Assembly (NCBI GenBank): GCA_002358855.1
Contig: DEPQ01000009.1
Location: 1 to 24,349 of the forward strand
Length of the DNA stretch: 24,349 nucleotides
Reading direction: 5' to 3'
Source: Bacteroidales bacterium UBA3388
Lineage (GTDB): Bacteria > Bacteroidota > Bacteroidia > Bacteroidales > P3
How positions within the stretch are numbered: position 1 is the stretch's first letter; every line of letters begins with the position of its first letter. A program made the position numbers and the translations under genes. A model generated the notes under the pieces. The model worked only from the letters and a program-made list of their open reading frames with translations, was not told the origin of the DNA and ran no database searches. This document shows positions 6,233-12,669 of the stretch, one piece after another.

Positions 6233-8627
6233 GCTTTCCGTTTTCGTATTTTATAAGATACGAACGTTCTTTCTTTGTTTTAAAAGAAAGTTCTTTGTCT
6301 TTATATTTTATTTTACACTCTTGACCTTGAAGAGATGTGGTCTTTATTTGTGTTAATTCACCTTCTTGCCAATATATATCAACAACAAATCCTCCTCTTG
6401 CAAGCAATCCTTTTACGTTTCCTTGCTCCCACGCCATTGGAAGTGCTGGTAAAATATTCAAAAAGCCAAGATGAGACTGCAAAAGCATTTCTATAATTCC
6501 TGCACTTGCTCCAAAATTTCCGTCAATCTGAAAAGGAGGATGCGAATCCCAAAGATTATCTAATGTTCCTTCGGAAAGCAAATTATTAAACAAAAGATAA
6601 GCTCTATCACCATAGCAAAGTCTTGCCCATTGATTAATTTTCCAACCCATACTCCAGCCTGTTGCTCCATCGCCTCTATGATTTAAAACAACCTTTGAGG
6701 CTTCTGCTAAATCAGGTGTAAGAATTGGAGAAATAGTTGTGCCGGGGTGAAGTCCAAATAAATGATTTACGTGTCTATGTTCATCTTTCGGATCATCAAT
6801 ATCTTTGCTCCATTCCATAAGTTGCCCATAACGCCCAATTTTATAAGGCATTATATTTTTCAACACTTTTTTCCATTCTTTTCTTTGGCTTTTGTCTTTG
6901 CCAAGTGTTTCACTTGCCTTTATAGCACAAATCAATATTTCTCTTGCTACTGCATTACAAAATGTAGCTCCTTCATCTATTGGCCCATGTTCAGGAGATG
7001 TTGAAGGGCAAGCGGTGTATATTCCATCGGGTCTTTGCCATAGATAATCCACCGTAAAGTTTGCACTTTCTTTTATAATATCGTATGCTATGTTTTCCAA
7101 GTATTGTTTATCGCGAGTGTAATCATAGTAATCCCAAATATGAAGAGCAAGCCACGGACCAGCCATTGGAGAAAGATTCCAACTCATATCCTCACTTGCA
7201 AGAGGCGAAGTAAATCCAAATATGTTAGAAGAAATTGATGCAGTCCAACCTCTTGCGTTGTAATACGCCTTTGCGGTTTTCTCTCCCGGCAAAACAAGGG
7301 TGCGAATATAGTCAATCAAGGGCTGATTACACTCAATAAGATTTGTAGGACAGGCAATCCAATAATTCATTTGCAGATTTATGTTATTATGATAATCAAC
7401 TCTCCAAGGACCATCAATACCTCTTGCCCAAATTCCTTGTAAGTTTGATGGCAAATTACCTTCTCGCGATGAGGCAATAGTCAAATATCTTCCGAATTGA
7501 AAGTATAATTCCTCTAAGCCATAATCTGCTTTCCCTTTTCTATACCTTTCAAGACGTTTGTCTGTTGGTAAATCCTCAAAACTTTCATTTGGATTGAGAT
7601 TTAACTCCACTCTATTAAACAAATTACAATAATCATTTAGGTGTCTTTGCTTTAAGTCTTGATAAGTCAATCCTTCAATTCTTTCAAAGGTCTTTTTCGT
7701 TGTTTCAATCGGGTTAATTCCAACGTATGTATTGCAATCGGAAAAATCGGGCGTGAAATTCATAAAATAATCCGTATCCCCTGCCAAAAGCAACACTACC
7801 TCATCGCTATCTTTTACCTTTATACGTCCGTCTTTCCCTATTTTAACCTTACCACCCTTTGTTTCAATTTGTAGTCTTAAAGAAAACTGCATATCATTGT
7901 CCTTCAAACGCCCAAGAAACAAGACTTGATTATCGTTAATTTGCTGAACTTCTACCTTGGATTGAGGATTTGACCTATAAAAAAACTCTAAATTTTGCTT
8001 TTCTTTTTGATTTGCCGAAAATCTACAAACAATCACACTATCGGGATAAGAAGCAAAATATTCTCTTTGATAAATTGTGCCATTGTTTTCAAACTCTACT
8101 TTTGCCAAAGCTGAATCAATAAAAAGAGAACGAGAATAATTCTTTGTTAAGTCTTCATTCAAAGATGTATAAATACATAATTCTCCCAAAGTTGTGTAAG
8201 AGCCAAAACGAAAAGGATTTTCATTATAGTCCTCATACGCTGCATAAGAGTTGAAATTCTGCCTTGTAAGTTTTTCTGCCTTTGCATAATCTCCTTGAAG
8301 AAAGGCTTTGCGTATTGAATCTAAAAGATAAGCAGAATATTTATTCACATTCCAATAGTAAGAAGCAGAATCAGACACATTAGGCCCTCCTCTCCAAAGC
8401 GATTTCTCGTTAAGAGTTAATCTTTCTATTGAAACCGAGCCCAAAACATTTGCTCCTAAGGAGCCATTTCCAATAGGCAAAGAAACATTTTCCCACTCCC
8501 AATCAGCAGAATAGTCATAGAAAGAAAGCGTATCAAGAGAACGAGTAGGCTTATCAAACCAAACTCGCATTTGAGCCTGAGAAAAAACACTCAAAAGGCA
8601 AAAAACAACAATTATATAACGTTTCAT
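6207..8627 (-). CDS. GH95 family alpha-L-fucosidase (or related glycosidase), secreted
   Basis: An 806-residue glycoside hydrolase family 95 enzyme. Members are mainly inverting 1,2-alpha-L-fucosidases; some act on alpha-L-galactosides. The GH95 N-terminal signature is present (LPIGNGSLGANVLG, then LTLNEKSLWRGGPN). In Bifidobacterium AfcA the catalytic apparatus is a Glu acid plus an Asn-Asn-Asp relay. The likely equivalents here, numbered from this start, are Asn415 and Asn417 (NINLQMNYW), Glu546 (PSTSPEHGP) and Asp702 (FQIDGNFG). The signal peptide is MKRYIIVVFCLLSVFSQAQ, and there is no lipobox or T9SS sorting domain, so the enzyme is probably periplasmic. I chose ATG 8627 because this gives the signal peptide and starts 5 bases after the WD40 stop. 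An upstream in-frame start at 8648 would overlap that gene. It is likely an operon with the WD40 lipoprotein. No SusCD pair is in the window. Confidence 0.93.
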   Translation of the reverse strand: MKRYIIVVFCLLSVFSQAQMRVWFDKPTRSLDTLSFYDYSADWEWENVSLPIGNGSLGANVLGSVSIERLTLNEKSLWRGGPNVSDSASYYWNVNKYSAYLLDSIRKAFLQGDYAKAEKLTRQNFNSYAAYEDYNENPFRFGSYTTLGELCIYTSLNEDLTKNYSRSLFIDSALAKVEFENNGTIYQREYFASYPDSVIVCRFSANQKEKQNLEFFYRSNPQSKVEVQQINDNQVLFLGRLKDNDMQFSLRLQIETKGGKVKIGKDGRIKVKDSDEVVLLLAGDTDYFMNFTPDFSDCNTYVGINPIETTKKTFERIEGLTYQDLKQRHLNDYCNLFNRVELNLNPNESFEDLPTDKRLERYRKGKADYGLEELYFQFGRYLTIASSREGNLPSNLQGIWARGIDGPWRVDYHNNINLQMNYWIACPTNLIECNQPLIDYIRTLVLPGEKTAKAYYNARGWTASISSNIFGFTSPLASEDMSWNLSPMAGPWLALHIWDYYDYTRDKQYLENIAYDIIKESANFTVDYLWQRPDGIYTACPSTSPEHGPIDEGATFCNAVAREILICAIKASETLGKDKSQRKEWKKVLKNIMPYKIGRYGQLMEWSKDIDDPKDEHRHVNHLFGLHPGTTISPILTPDLAEASKVVLNHRGDGATGWSMGWKINQWARLCYGDRAYLLFNNLLSEGTLDNLWDSHPPFQIDGNFGASAGIIEMLLQSHLGFLNILPALPMAWEQGNVKGLLARGGFVVDIYWQEGELTQIKTTSLQGQECKIKYKDKELSFKTKKERSYLIKYENGKLIVLDCLE

Positions 8628-8632
8628 AATTT

Positions 8633-9727
8633 TTATTGCATTCCCCAAAGTTTTAAAGTATGATCTCCCGATGCAGAAACGATTTTTTTACCATCAGGAG
8701 AAAAGTTTGCATCCATTATTCTTTCATTATGACCCGATAAGGCCTTGACTAATTGACCTGTGTTAGCGTCCCATATTCTTAACACAAAGTCGTGAGCCGC
8801 AGAAATCAAGTAATTACCGCAAGGACTCCAACTTACAAAACTCAAACCAACATAATCTCCCATTATATTAAGAATACACACACCTGTATTAGCGTCCCAT
8901 ATTTTTATAATATTCTCGTGAGAAACAGAAGCAATGCGAGAGCCATCAGGACTCCACTCTACGTCCATAGGATATAAAGTATGTCCATTTAAAGTTTGAA
9001 GACACGTTCCAGAATTAAAGTCCCATATTTTTAAAGTATTATCATTAGAGCAAGTAACTAAGCGTGATCCATCAGGACTAAAACTTGGAGTTGCAACTTC
9101 GCTCGTATGCCCTGTTAAAACGTGAATACAGTTTCCAGAATAAGCGTCCCAAATTCTTGTAGTGCTATCCCACGAAGAAGAAGCAATGTATCTACCGTCT
9201 GGACTCCAATCTAAATAATTTACTCTGCCGGTATGCCCAACGAAAGTGCGAACACAATCCCTTCCCTTTGTACTCCAAAGTTTCACAAGGCTATCTGTAC
9301 CACAAGAAGCAATAAATTCTTTCGTTGAATTGAACTTTGCATCATAGATAATATTGTTAACATCGGCAAAAGTATCAACAACGCTCCATGAATCAACATC
9401 TATAACCTTAAAATCACGATTTGCACACGAATAAACAATATTTTTACTATCCGAACTCCAATCTGCCGACATATAAAAGTCGGTTGGATTTGTTATAGTA
9501 TTAAGACAAACAAATAAATCAAAATCTACCGAGTCATTTATTGGCTCTTGCTCCCCATTATTCTCTTCTTCACCTTCCGTAGTATCAGTTTGAGTTTCTC
9601 CACTCCCACCTCCACCAAGAGTAGTGTTTGTTTCAGTACTATTATTCTCTAATGTATCTATCGGATCCTCACAACCAACACACAAAAGCAACGCTATTAC
9701 AAATAAAAACAAATATTTCTTCCTCAT
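8633..9727 (-). CDS. WD40 repeat lipoprotein
   Basis: A 364-residue lipoprotein. The signal peptide ends in the lipobox-like CVGC with Cys19 as lipidation site, followed by an acidic EDPID and a low-complexity Thr/Gly/Glu linker (about residues 20-68). The rest is a seven-bladed beta-propeller of WD40 repeats. Recurrent elements are GHT at blade starts, WSPDG/FSPDG turns and KIWD/RIWD strand ends; the last blade ends KLWGMQ and lacks the final D. WD40 propellers are protein-interaction scaffolds, and this one would face the periplasm or cell surface. The gene leads an operon with the GH95 enzyme 5 bases downstream, which suggests a linked role. Upstream lies the 21-bp-period repeat element at 9774-9841. 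Confidence 0.92.
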   Translation of the reverse strand: MRKKYLFLFVIALLLCVGCEDPIDTLENNSTETNTTLGGGGSGETQTDTTEGEEENNGEQEPINDSVDFDLFVCLNTITNPTDFYMSADWSSDSKNIVYSCANRDFKVIDVDSWSVVDTFADVNNIIYDAKFNSTKEFIASCGTDSLVKLWSTKGRDCVRTFVGHTGRVNYLDWSPDGRYIASSSWDSTTRIWDAYSGNCIHVLTGHTSEVATPSFSPDGSRLVTCSNDNTLKIWDFNSGTCLQTLNGHTLYPMDVEWSPDGSRIASVSHENIIKIWDANTGVCILNIMGDYVGLSFVSWSPCGNYLISAAHDFVLRIWDANTGQLVKALSGHNERIMDANFSPDGKKIVSASGDHTLKLWGMQ

Positions 9728-9773
9728 AATCTCAACAATTAAAAGTCAATACAATAATATAGACACTAAAAAA

Positions 9774-9841
9774 CAAAGAAACGTTTTATTTTTTCAAAGA
9801 AAAATGAAAAAAAATCAAAGAAAAAATAAAATATTTCTTTG
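9774..9841. repeat. 21-bp-period CAAAGAAA repeat element with inverted end copy
   Basis: CAAAGAAA starts at 9774, 9795 and 9816, each exactly 21 bases apart. An inverted TTTCTTTG occupies 9834-9841 after a 10-base gap. The last pair forms a 9-bp stem (9815-9823 with 9834-9842). The element lies between the divergent WD40 and higB genes, where no terminator is needed; the nearest copy is 46 bases before the WD40 start. Confidence 0.8.
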
Positions 9842-9920
9842 AAATATTTTCTCAAATGAGCGTTATTTTTCAAAAATGCTAAATGATAGCGGTTTTATAT
9901 TTGTAAAAAAAATAAAAAAA

Positions 9921-9963
9921 TCCACTTTTATGGTGGAATTTCAAAAAAGAAACATTATCTTTG
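9921..9963 (+). promoter_or_regulatory. higBA promoter -7 box with candidate operator palindrome
   Basis: TATCTTTG at 9956-9963 matches the -7 consensus TAnnTTTG, 26 bases before the higB ATG at 9990. Directly upstream, TCCAC (9921-9925) and GTGGA (9933-9937) form an inverted repeat in the -33 region. Antitoxins of this family usually repress their own promoter by binding palindromes, so this is a candidate HigA operator. A second possible -7 box, TATATTTG, is at 9896-9903. Confidence 0.45.
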
Positions 9964-9989
9964 CAAAATAAAAATGAATAAAACGAATA

Positions 9990-10307
9990 ATGCAAATAAC
10001 CTTTGATAAAGAATACTTACGAGAACTATATGAGAAAGGAAAAACTTCTGAGAAAAAATATAGGTTTCCCTCGCAAATAGTATCACGTTATCAATTACGT
10101 ATCAAAACTCTTGAACAAGCTGATAATATTGAGGAACTATTTACTCTCAACTCACTGCATTACGAAGTTTTAAAAGGCAATAAAGCAGGTATTTCTTCAA
10201 TAAGAGTAAATGATAAATACCGAATAGAGTTTACGATGAAACAAATCTCATCTGAAACTGTTGTTACAATATGTAATATTTTAGAATTATCTAATCATTA
10301 TAAATAA
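9990..10307 (+). CDS. higB: HigB-like toxin of a type II toxin-antitoxin pair (RelE/ParE superfamily)
   Basis: The 105-residue protein matches the HigB plasmid-maintenance killer group of the RelE superfamily, which cleave mRNA at the ribosome. Visible family features are a central LHYEVLKGNKAGISSIRVNDKYRIEF segment, followed by an ending strand (VVTICNILELSNHYK). The toxin lies before its antitoxin, the order typical of higBA, with only 7 bases between the genes. The Lys and Arg residues in the core are in the expected region, but I cannot assign the catalytic residues with certainty. It is probably co-expressed with and neutralised by the next gene's product. Confidence 0.88.
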   Translation: MQITFDKEYLRELYEKGKTSEKKYRFPSQIVSRYQLRIKTLEQADNIEELFTLNSLHYEVLKGNKAGISSIRVNDKYRIEFTMKQISSETVVTICNILELSNHYK

Positions 10308-10314
10308 ACAAATT

Positions 10315-10623
10315 ATGGAAAATTATGTTTGCAGTCGCCCAATCCACCCAGGAGAAATAATAAAAGAAGAAGTGGAATATCGCAACATAAAACAAATAAA
10401 ACTTGCTGAGCAAATAGGAATTTCATACAAGATTATGAATGACATTTTAAATTGTCGCCGTCCGCTCACTCCTCAAATAGCGATGTTATTTGAAGCAGTT
10501 TTAGGCGTAAGTGCTAGTTTGCTAATGAGAATACAACTTGATTATAATATGCAAATTGCAAAACAAGACGTATCTTTTATTAACAGACTTGAAAATTTAA
10601 AAAAAATTGCTTCTATACTTTAA
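10315..10623 (+). CDS. higA: HigA-like antitoxin, XRE family HTH regulator
   Basis: A 102-residue DNA-binding antitoxin. The N-terminal HPGEIIKEEVEYRNI is the hallmark start of HigA/VapI-type antitoxins. It is followed by an XRE helix-turn-helix (QIKLAEQIGISYKIMNDILNCRRPLTPQIAMLFEAVLGVSA, about residues 27-67). The C-terminal LLMRIQLDYNMQIAK is a typical toxin-binding tail. It is expected to neutralise the upstream HigB-like toxin and repress their shared promoter. Its stop is 10 bases from the convergent stop of the next minus-strand gene. Confidence 0.92.
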   Translation: MENYVCSRPIHPGEIIKEEVEYRNIKQIKLAEQIGISYKIMNDILNCRRPLTPQIAMLFEAVLGVSASLLMRIQLDYNMQIAKQDVSFINRLENLKKIASIL

Positions 10624-10633
10624 AATATACTTT

Positions 10634-11011
10634 TTATTCATTCATCACCTGCACAATAGGCACAGTTTTTATAGTTTCCATTCGTGTTTGATACTCATAA
10701 ACTCCTATTTGACGCATACATTTTCCTTCTGGAACTTTTATAACTTGGTCATCGTAATACAATTCTCCGTTTTCATTTGTTACAAGAACTAATATTCCTC
10801 CAACATAACCTTTTTTCTCTCTCGCTAAGGCATACCCTTCACCTACCACTTGCATAACTTCAAAATCTTTTGTTGAGATACACTTTCCCGGCTTATCAAA
10901 ATAAGTCATTCCATCATTGGTTGCATAAGTTTTCCCAATAATTAACAATACAAGGAATAGAAAAACAATTCCTGAAACAACGCCTAAAACAAATACTATC
11001 CATTTTTTCAT
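10634..11011 (-). CDS. Small single-pass membrane protein of unknown function
   Basis: A 125-residue protein with one strong N-terminal membrane helix (residues about 5-26, IVFVLGVVSGIVFLFLVLLIIG) followed by a polar domain of about 95 residues. Visible segments include TYFDKPGKCISTKDFEVMQVVGEGYALA and VPEGKCMRQIGVYEYQT, which contain two Cys residues. Similar small anchored proteins occur in Bacteroides-type genomes, but no function is known to me. The start is ATG 11011; an upstream in-frame TTG at 11017 is less likely. It lies 27 bases downstream of the next minus-strand gene's stop, so the two are probably co-transcribed. Tail-to-tail with higA. Confidence 0.7.
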   Translation of the reverse strand: MKKWIVFVLGVVSGIVFLFLVLLIIGKTYATNDGMTYFDKPGKCISTKDFEVMQVVGEGYALAREKKGYVGGILVLVTNENGELYYDDQVIKVPEGKCMRQIGVYEYQTRMETIKTVPIVQVMNE

Positions 11012-11038
11012 AATCAATACTTTTATTTTGTTAATAAA

Positions 11039-11773
11039 TTATAAATCACTTCCATTTGCTTCATTGTATCCGTTTTCGTAGAACATAGTTATATAATATC
11101 TTCCATAAATATCTCCTATCGTAAACCACACTAATTTTTTGTAAGCATTATTTAAAATTTCTTTCATTTCTATTTGCGAAATCTCCAAAGCCCATTCAGA
11201 TATTTTTTCCATATTTTCTTTAAGTTCTCCTTGTGGATTTTCAAATTCTTCTTCTGAAAACTTTGCTTTATACTCTTCTATACGCTTAAATTCATTTGCA
11301 TACTTGGTTTGAAGTATTTGTCTATATTGAGTAGAGTCAATATTAGGTTTTTGATAGAATGCTGTTTGATATTGTTTGTTGTCAACTATCATTTTATACC
11401 TAATATCTTCATCTTCGGACAATTCTTCGTTTTCAGAAATTGCCATATAATTTTCATTATTCTTGAATTGATTAATGAGTTTATTGTATCTTATTTTAAT
11501 TTGTCCTTCATCTCTTCCTTTAACATCTGAAACGGCTAATCTCCAAACCTTATTTCCTTGCGTTTGTACGCTGATTTCAACCTGTTCTCCGTTAAATTCT
11601 CCTTTTAAAATATCTTTTTGCTGATTGTAAACAAAGCCTTTTGCTTTTAACTTTTGAATCATTTGGGTTTTTGTACCATCTACTGGAATTCCTAAGAACT
11701 TTGTAACGTCTTTTTGTGCGAATGTTACTGCTGAGAGCAAGCATAAAGCAACTAATGCGAATAATCTTTTCAT
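11039..11773 (-). CDS. Secreted protein of unknown function, Bacteroidales family
   Basis: A 244-residue protein with a clear signal peptide (MKRLFALVALCLLSAVTFAQ), so it is periplasmic or secreted. The mature start KDVTKFLGIPVDGTKTQMIQKLKAKGF is a segment I recognise from a Bacteroidales hypothetical family. It reads like a small domain seen in proteins that begin 'FLGIPVDG..'. The C-terminal half is charged and likely alpha-helical (RIEEYKAKFSEEEFENPQ...). There is no T9SS sorting domain and no lipobox. I chose ATG 11773 because it gives the signal peptide; the longer frame to 11845 begins in the repeat region and lies upstream of the -7 box at 11802-11809. Function unknown. Confidence 0.78.
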   Translation of the reverse strand: MKRLFALVALCLLSAVTFAQKDVTKFLGIPVDGTKTQMIQKLKAKGFVYNQQKDILKGEFNGEQVEISVQTQGNKVWRLAVSDVKGRDEGQIKIRYNKLINQFKNNENYMAISENEELSEDEDIRYKMIVDNKQYQTAFYQKPNIDSTQYRQILQTKYANEFKRIEEYKAKFSEEEFENPQGELKENMEKISEWALEISQIEMKEILNNAYKKLVWFTIGDIYGRYYITMFYENGYNEANGSDL

Positions 11774-11801
11774 TTTGTATTTTAATATGATTTTACATTC
11801 G

Positions 11802-11809
11802 CAAATATA
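11802..11809 (-). promoter_or_regulatory. -7 box upstream of the FLGIPVDG protein gene
   Basis: Minus-strand TATATTTG matches TAnnTTTG, 28 bases before the ATG at 11773. The nearest TTTG, in the repeat at 11822-11825, is only 12 bases away, too close for a standard -33 box. This box supports the ATG at 11773 over longer starts. Confidence 0.5.
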
Positions 11810-11821
11810 TGAAAAATTTTT

Positions 11822-11868
11822 CAAAGAAAAATTAAAATAAATCAAAGAAAAAAATAATTTTTTCTTTG
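11822..11868. repeat. 21-bp-period CAAAGAAA repeat element with inverted end copy
   Basis: CAAAGAAA starts at 11822 and 11843, exactly 21 bases apart, with inverted TTTCTTTG at 11861-11868 after a 10-base gap. The geometry is identical to the elements at 2685-2731 and 9795-9841. Confidence 0.8.
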
Positions 11869-11879
11869 ATTTATTTTAA
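11832..11879 (-). terminator. Perfect 22-bp inverted repeat, likely bidirectional terminator-like hairpin
   Basis: Bases 11832-11853 are the exact reverse complement of 11858-11879, leaving a 4-base loop (ATAA). On the minus strand the stem is followed by a T-rich stretch (AATTTTTCTTTG), and it lies downstream of the four-helix-bundle gene that ends at 11910. Termination of that transcript is likely. Almost all pairs are A-T, so its strength is uncertain. It coincides with the inverted half-sites of the repeat element. Confidence 0.55.
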
Positions 11880-11909
11880 AAAAGCATAGAAATATTTTTT
11901 TAATGATTG

Positions 11910-12563
11910 CTATTTTTCAAGCAAGCCTTGTTGTTGTAAAAGATTTCTTAGGTAGGCTATTTCTTTTTGTTGTTCGGCTATTGTATTTTTAAGGTTTTGA
12001 ATTTGATTGTCTTGATCTTGACGATAGTTTGTGCGAGCTTTGTACATTCTTTCTTTTATGCCTCCTTTTGAAACAAAATCTTTTTCCAAGGTAATCAAGT
12101 AATGATTGAGCATTGTATCAACCATATAGGCTAAGGTCAATGCTATATTTGACATTTCTTCGTTATTCCAAATCTCAAAGTAAGGTTGATATTGTTCTAT
12201 TTTGTTATTATTGCGACAAAAGGTTTGCATATTTTTGTATCGTTTATGTTCTTTTGTCCAAATCTGCAAATTGCGTGATTTTATGTAATCTTTATAGTCT
12301 TCTCTTAATTCTTGCAATGATGCTCTTGCTACATTTAAGAGTTTTATCTGCATTTCCGAAGAAGCAACTCCGTCTTCCATCCCTTCTATTATGTTTTGTT
12401 TTCCACTTCTTGCGGCTTGTATCATTTGATCAACGGTACGGTCGCCATAGGTTGGCAGAAAGCGTTTGCAAAAAGTGAAAGTAAGATGATAAAGCACTTC
12501 TGATTTTTGGTAAAAGTATGAATCTCGCCAAGGAATTTGTCGTTTAAGAATTTGGTAAGACAT
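11910..12563 (-). CDS. Four helix bundle protein (S23-like) with suffix domain
   Basis: The 217-residue protein matches the four-helix-bundle (23S intervening-sequence/S23-like) family in the version that carries an extra C-terminal suffix domain, known from Bacteroidota. Visible are the family-like segments KSEVLYHLTFTFCKRFLP, DRTVDQMIQAARSGKQNIIEG (about residues 42-62) and LLNVARASLQELREDYKDYI (75-94). A coiled-coil tail of Gln/Asn-rich heptads follows (about 176-217). Related bundles bind nucleic acid in diversity-generating retroelements (Avd), but no reverse transcriptase is present here. The cellular role is unknown. Upstream lies an array of 19-bp repeats (12591-12646). Downstream is the 22-bp hairpin. 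Confidence 0.8.
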   Translation of the reverse strand: MSYQILKRQIPWRDSYFYQKSEVLYHLTFTFCKRFLPTYGDRTVDQMIQAARSGKQNIIEGMEDGVASSEMQIKLLNVARASLQELREDYKDYIKSRNLQIWTKEHKRYKNMQTFCRNNNKIEQYQPYFEIWNNEEMSNIALTLAYMVDTMLNHYLITLEKDFVSKGGIKERMYKARTNYRQDQDNQIQNLKNTIAEQQKEIAYLRNLLQQQGLLEK

Positions 12564-12590
12564 TTGTTTGATTTTTTTATATTTAACAAA

Positions 12591-12647
12591 TAGTTCCTAT
12601 AGATACTTATAGTTCCTATAGATACTTATAGTTACTATAGGAACTAT
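12591..12647. repeat. Tandem 19-bp repeat with inverted third copy
   Basis: TAGTTCCTATAGATACTTA occurs at 12591-12609 and again, identical and directly adjacent, at 12610-12628. A third, partial copy (TAGTTACTATAG, 12629-12640) continues into CTATAGGAACTA (12635-12646), the reverse complement of the first 12 bases of the unit. The array can fold into a 12-13 bp hairpin. It lies between the metG stop and the four-helix-bundle gene start. It has no spacers and is not a CRISPR array. Confidence 0.85.
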
Positions 12648-12669
12648 TTTCCATCACTATTTCTTTGTT

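Noticed and set aside
6255..6300. TTTCTTTG copies inside the GH95 gene
   Set aside because: They lie in coding sequence without 21-bp spacing and can be chance matches in AT-rich DNA.
9624..9842. Plus-strand ORF of 72 residues at the WD40 gene start
   Set aside because: Overlaps the WD40 signal peptide in antisense and runs into the repeat element; low-complexity Lys/Asn.
12113..12478. Plus-strand ORF of 121 residues opposite the four-helix-bundle gene
   Set aside because: Antisense shadow with no recognisable domain; the minus-strand frame carries clear family segments.
12591..12647. CRISPR array
   Set aside because: The repeats are directly adjacent with no spacers and the unit is only 19 bases; no cas gene is present.
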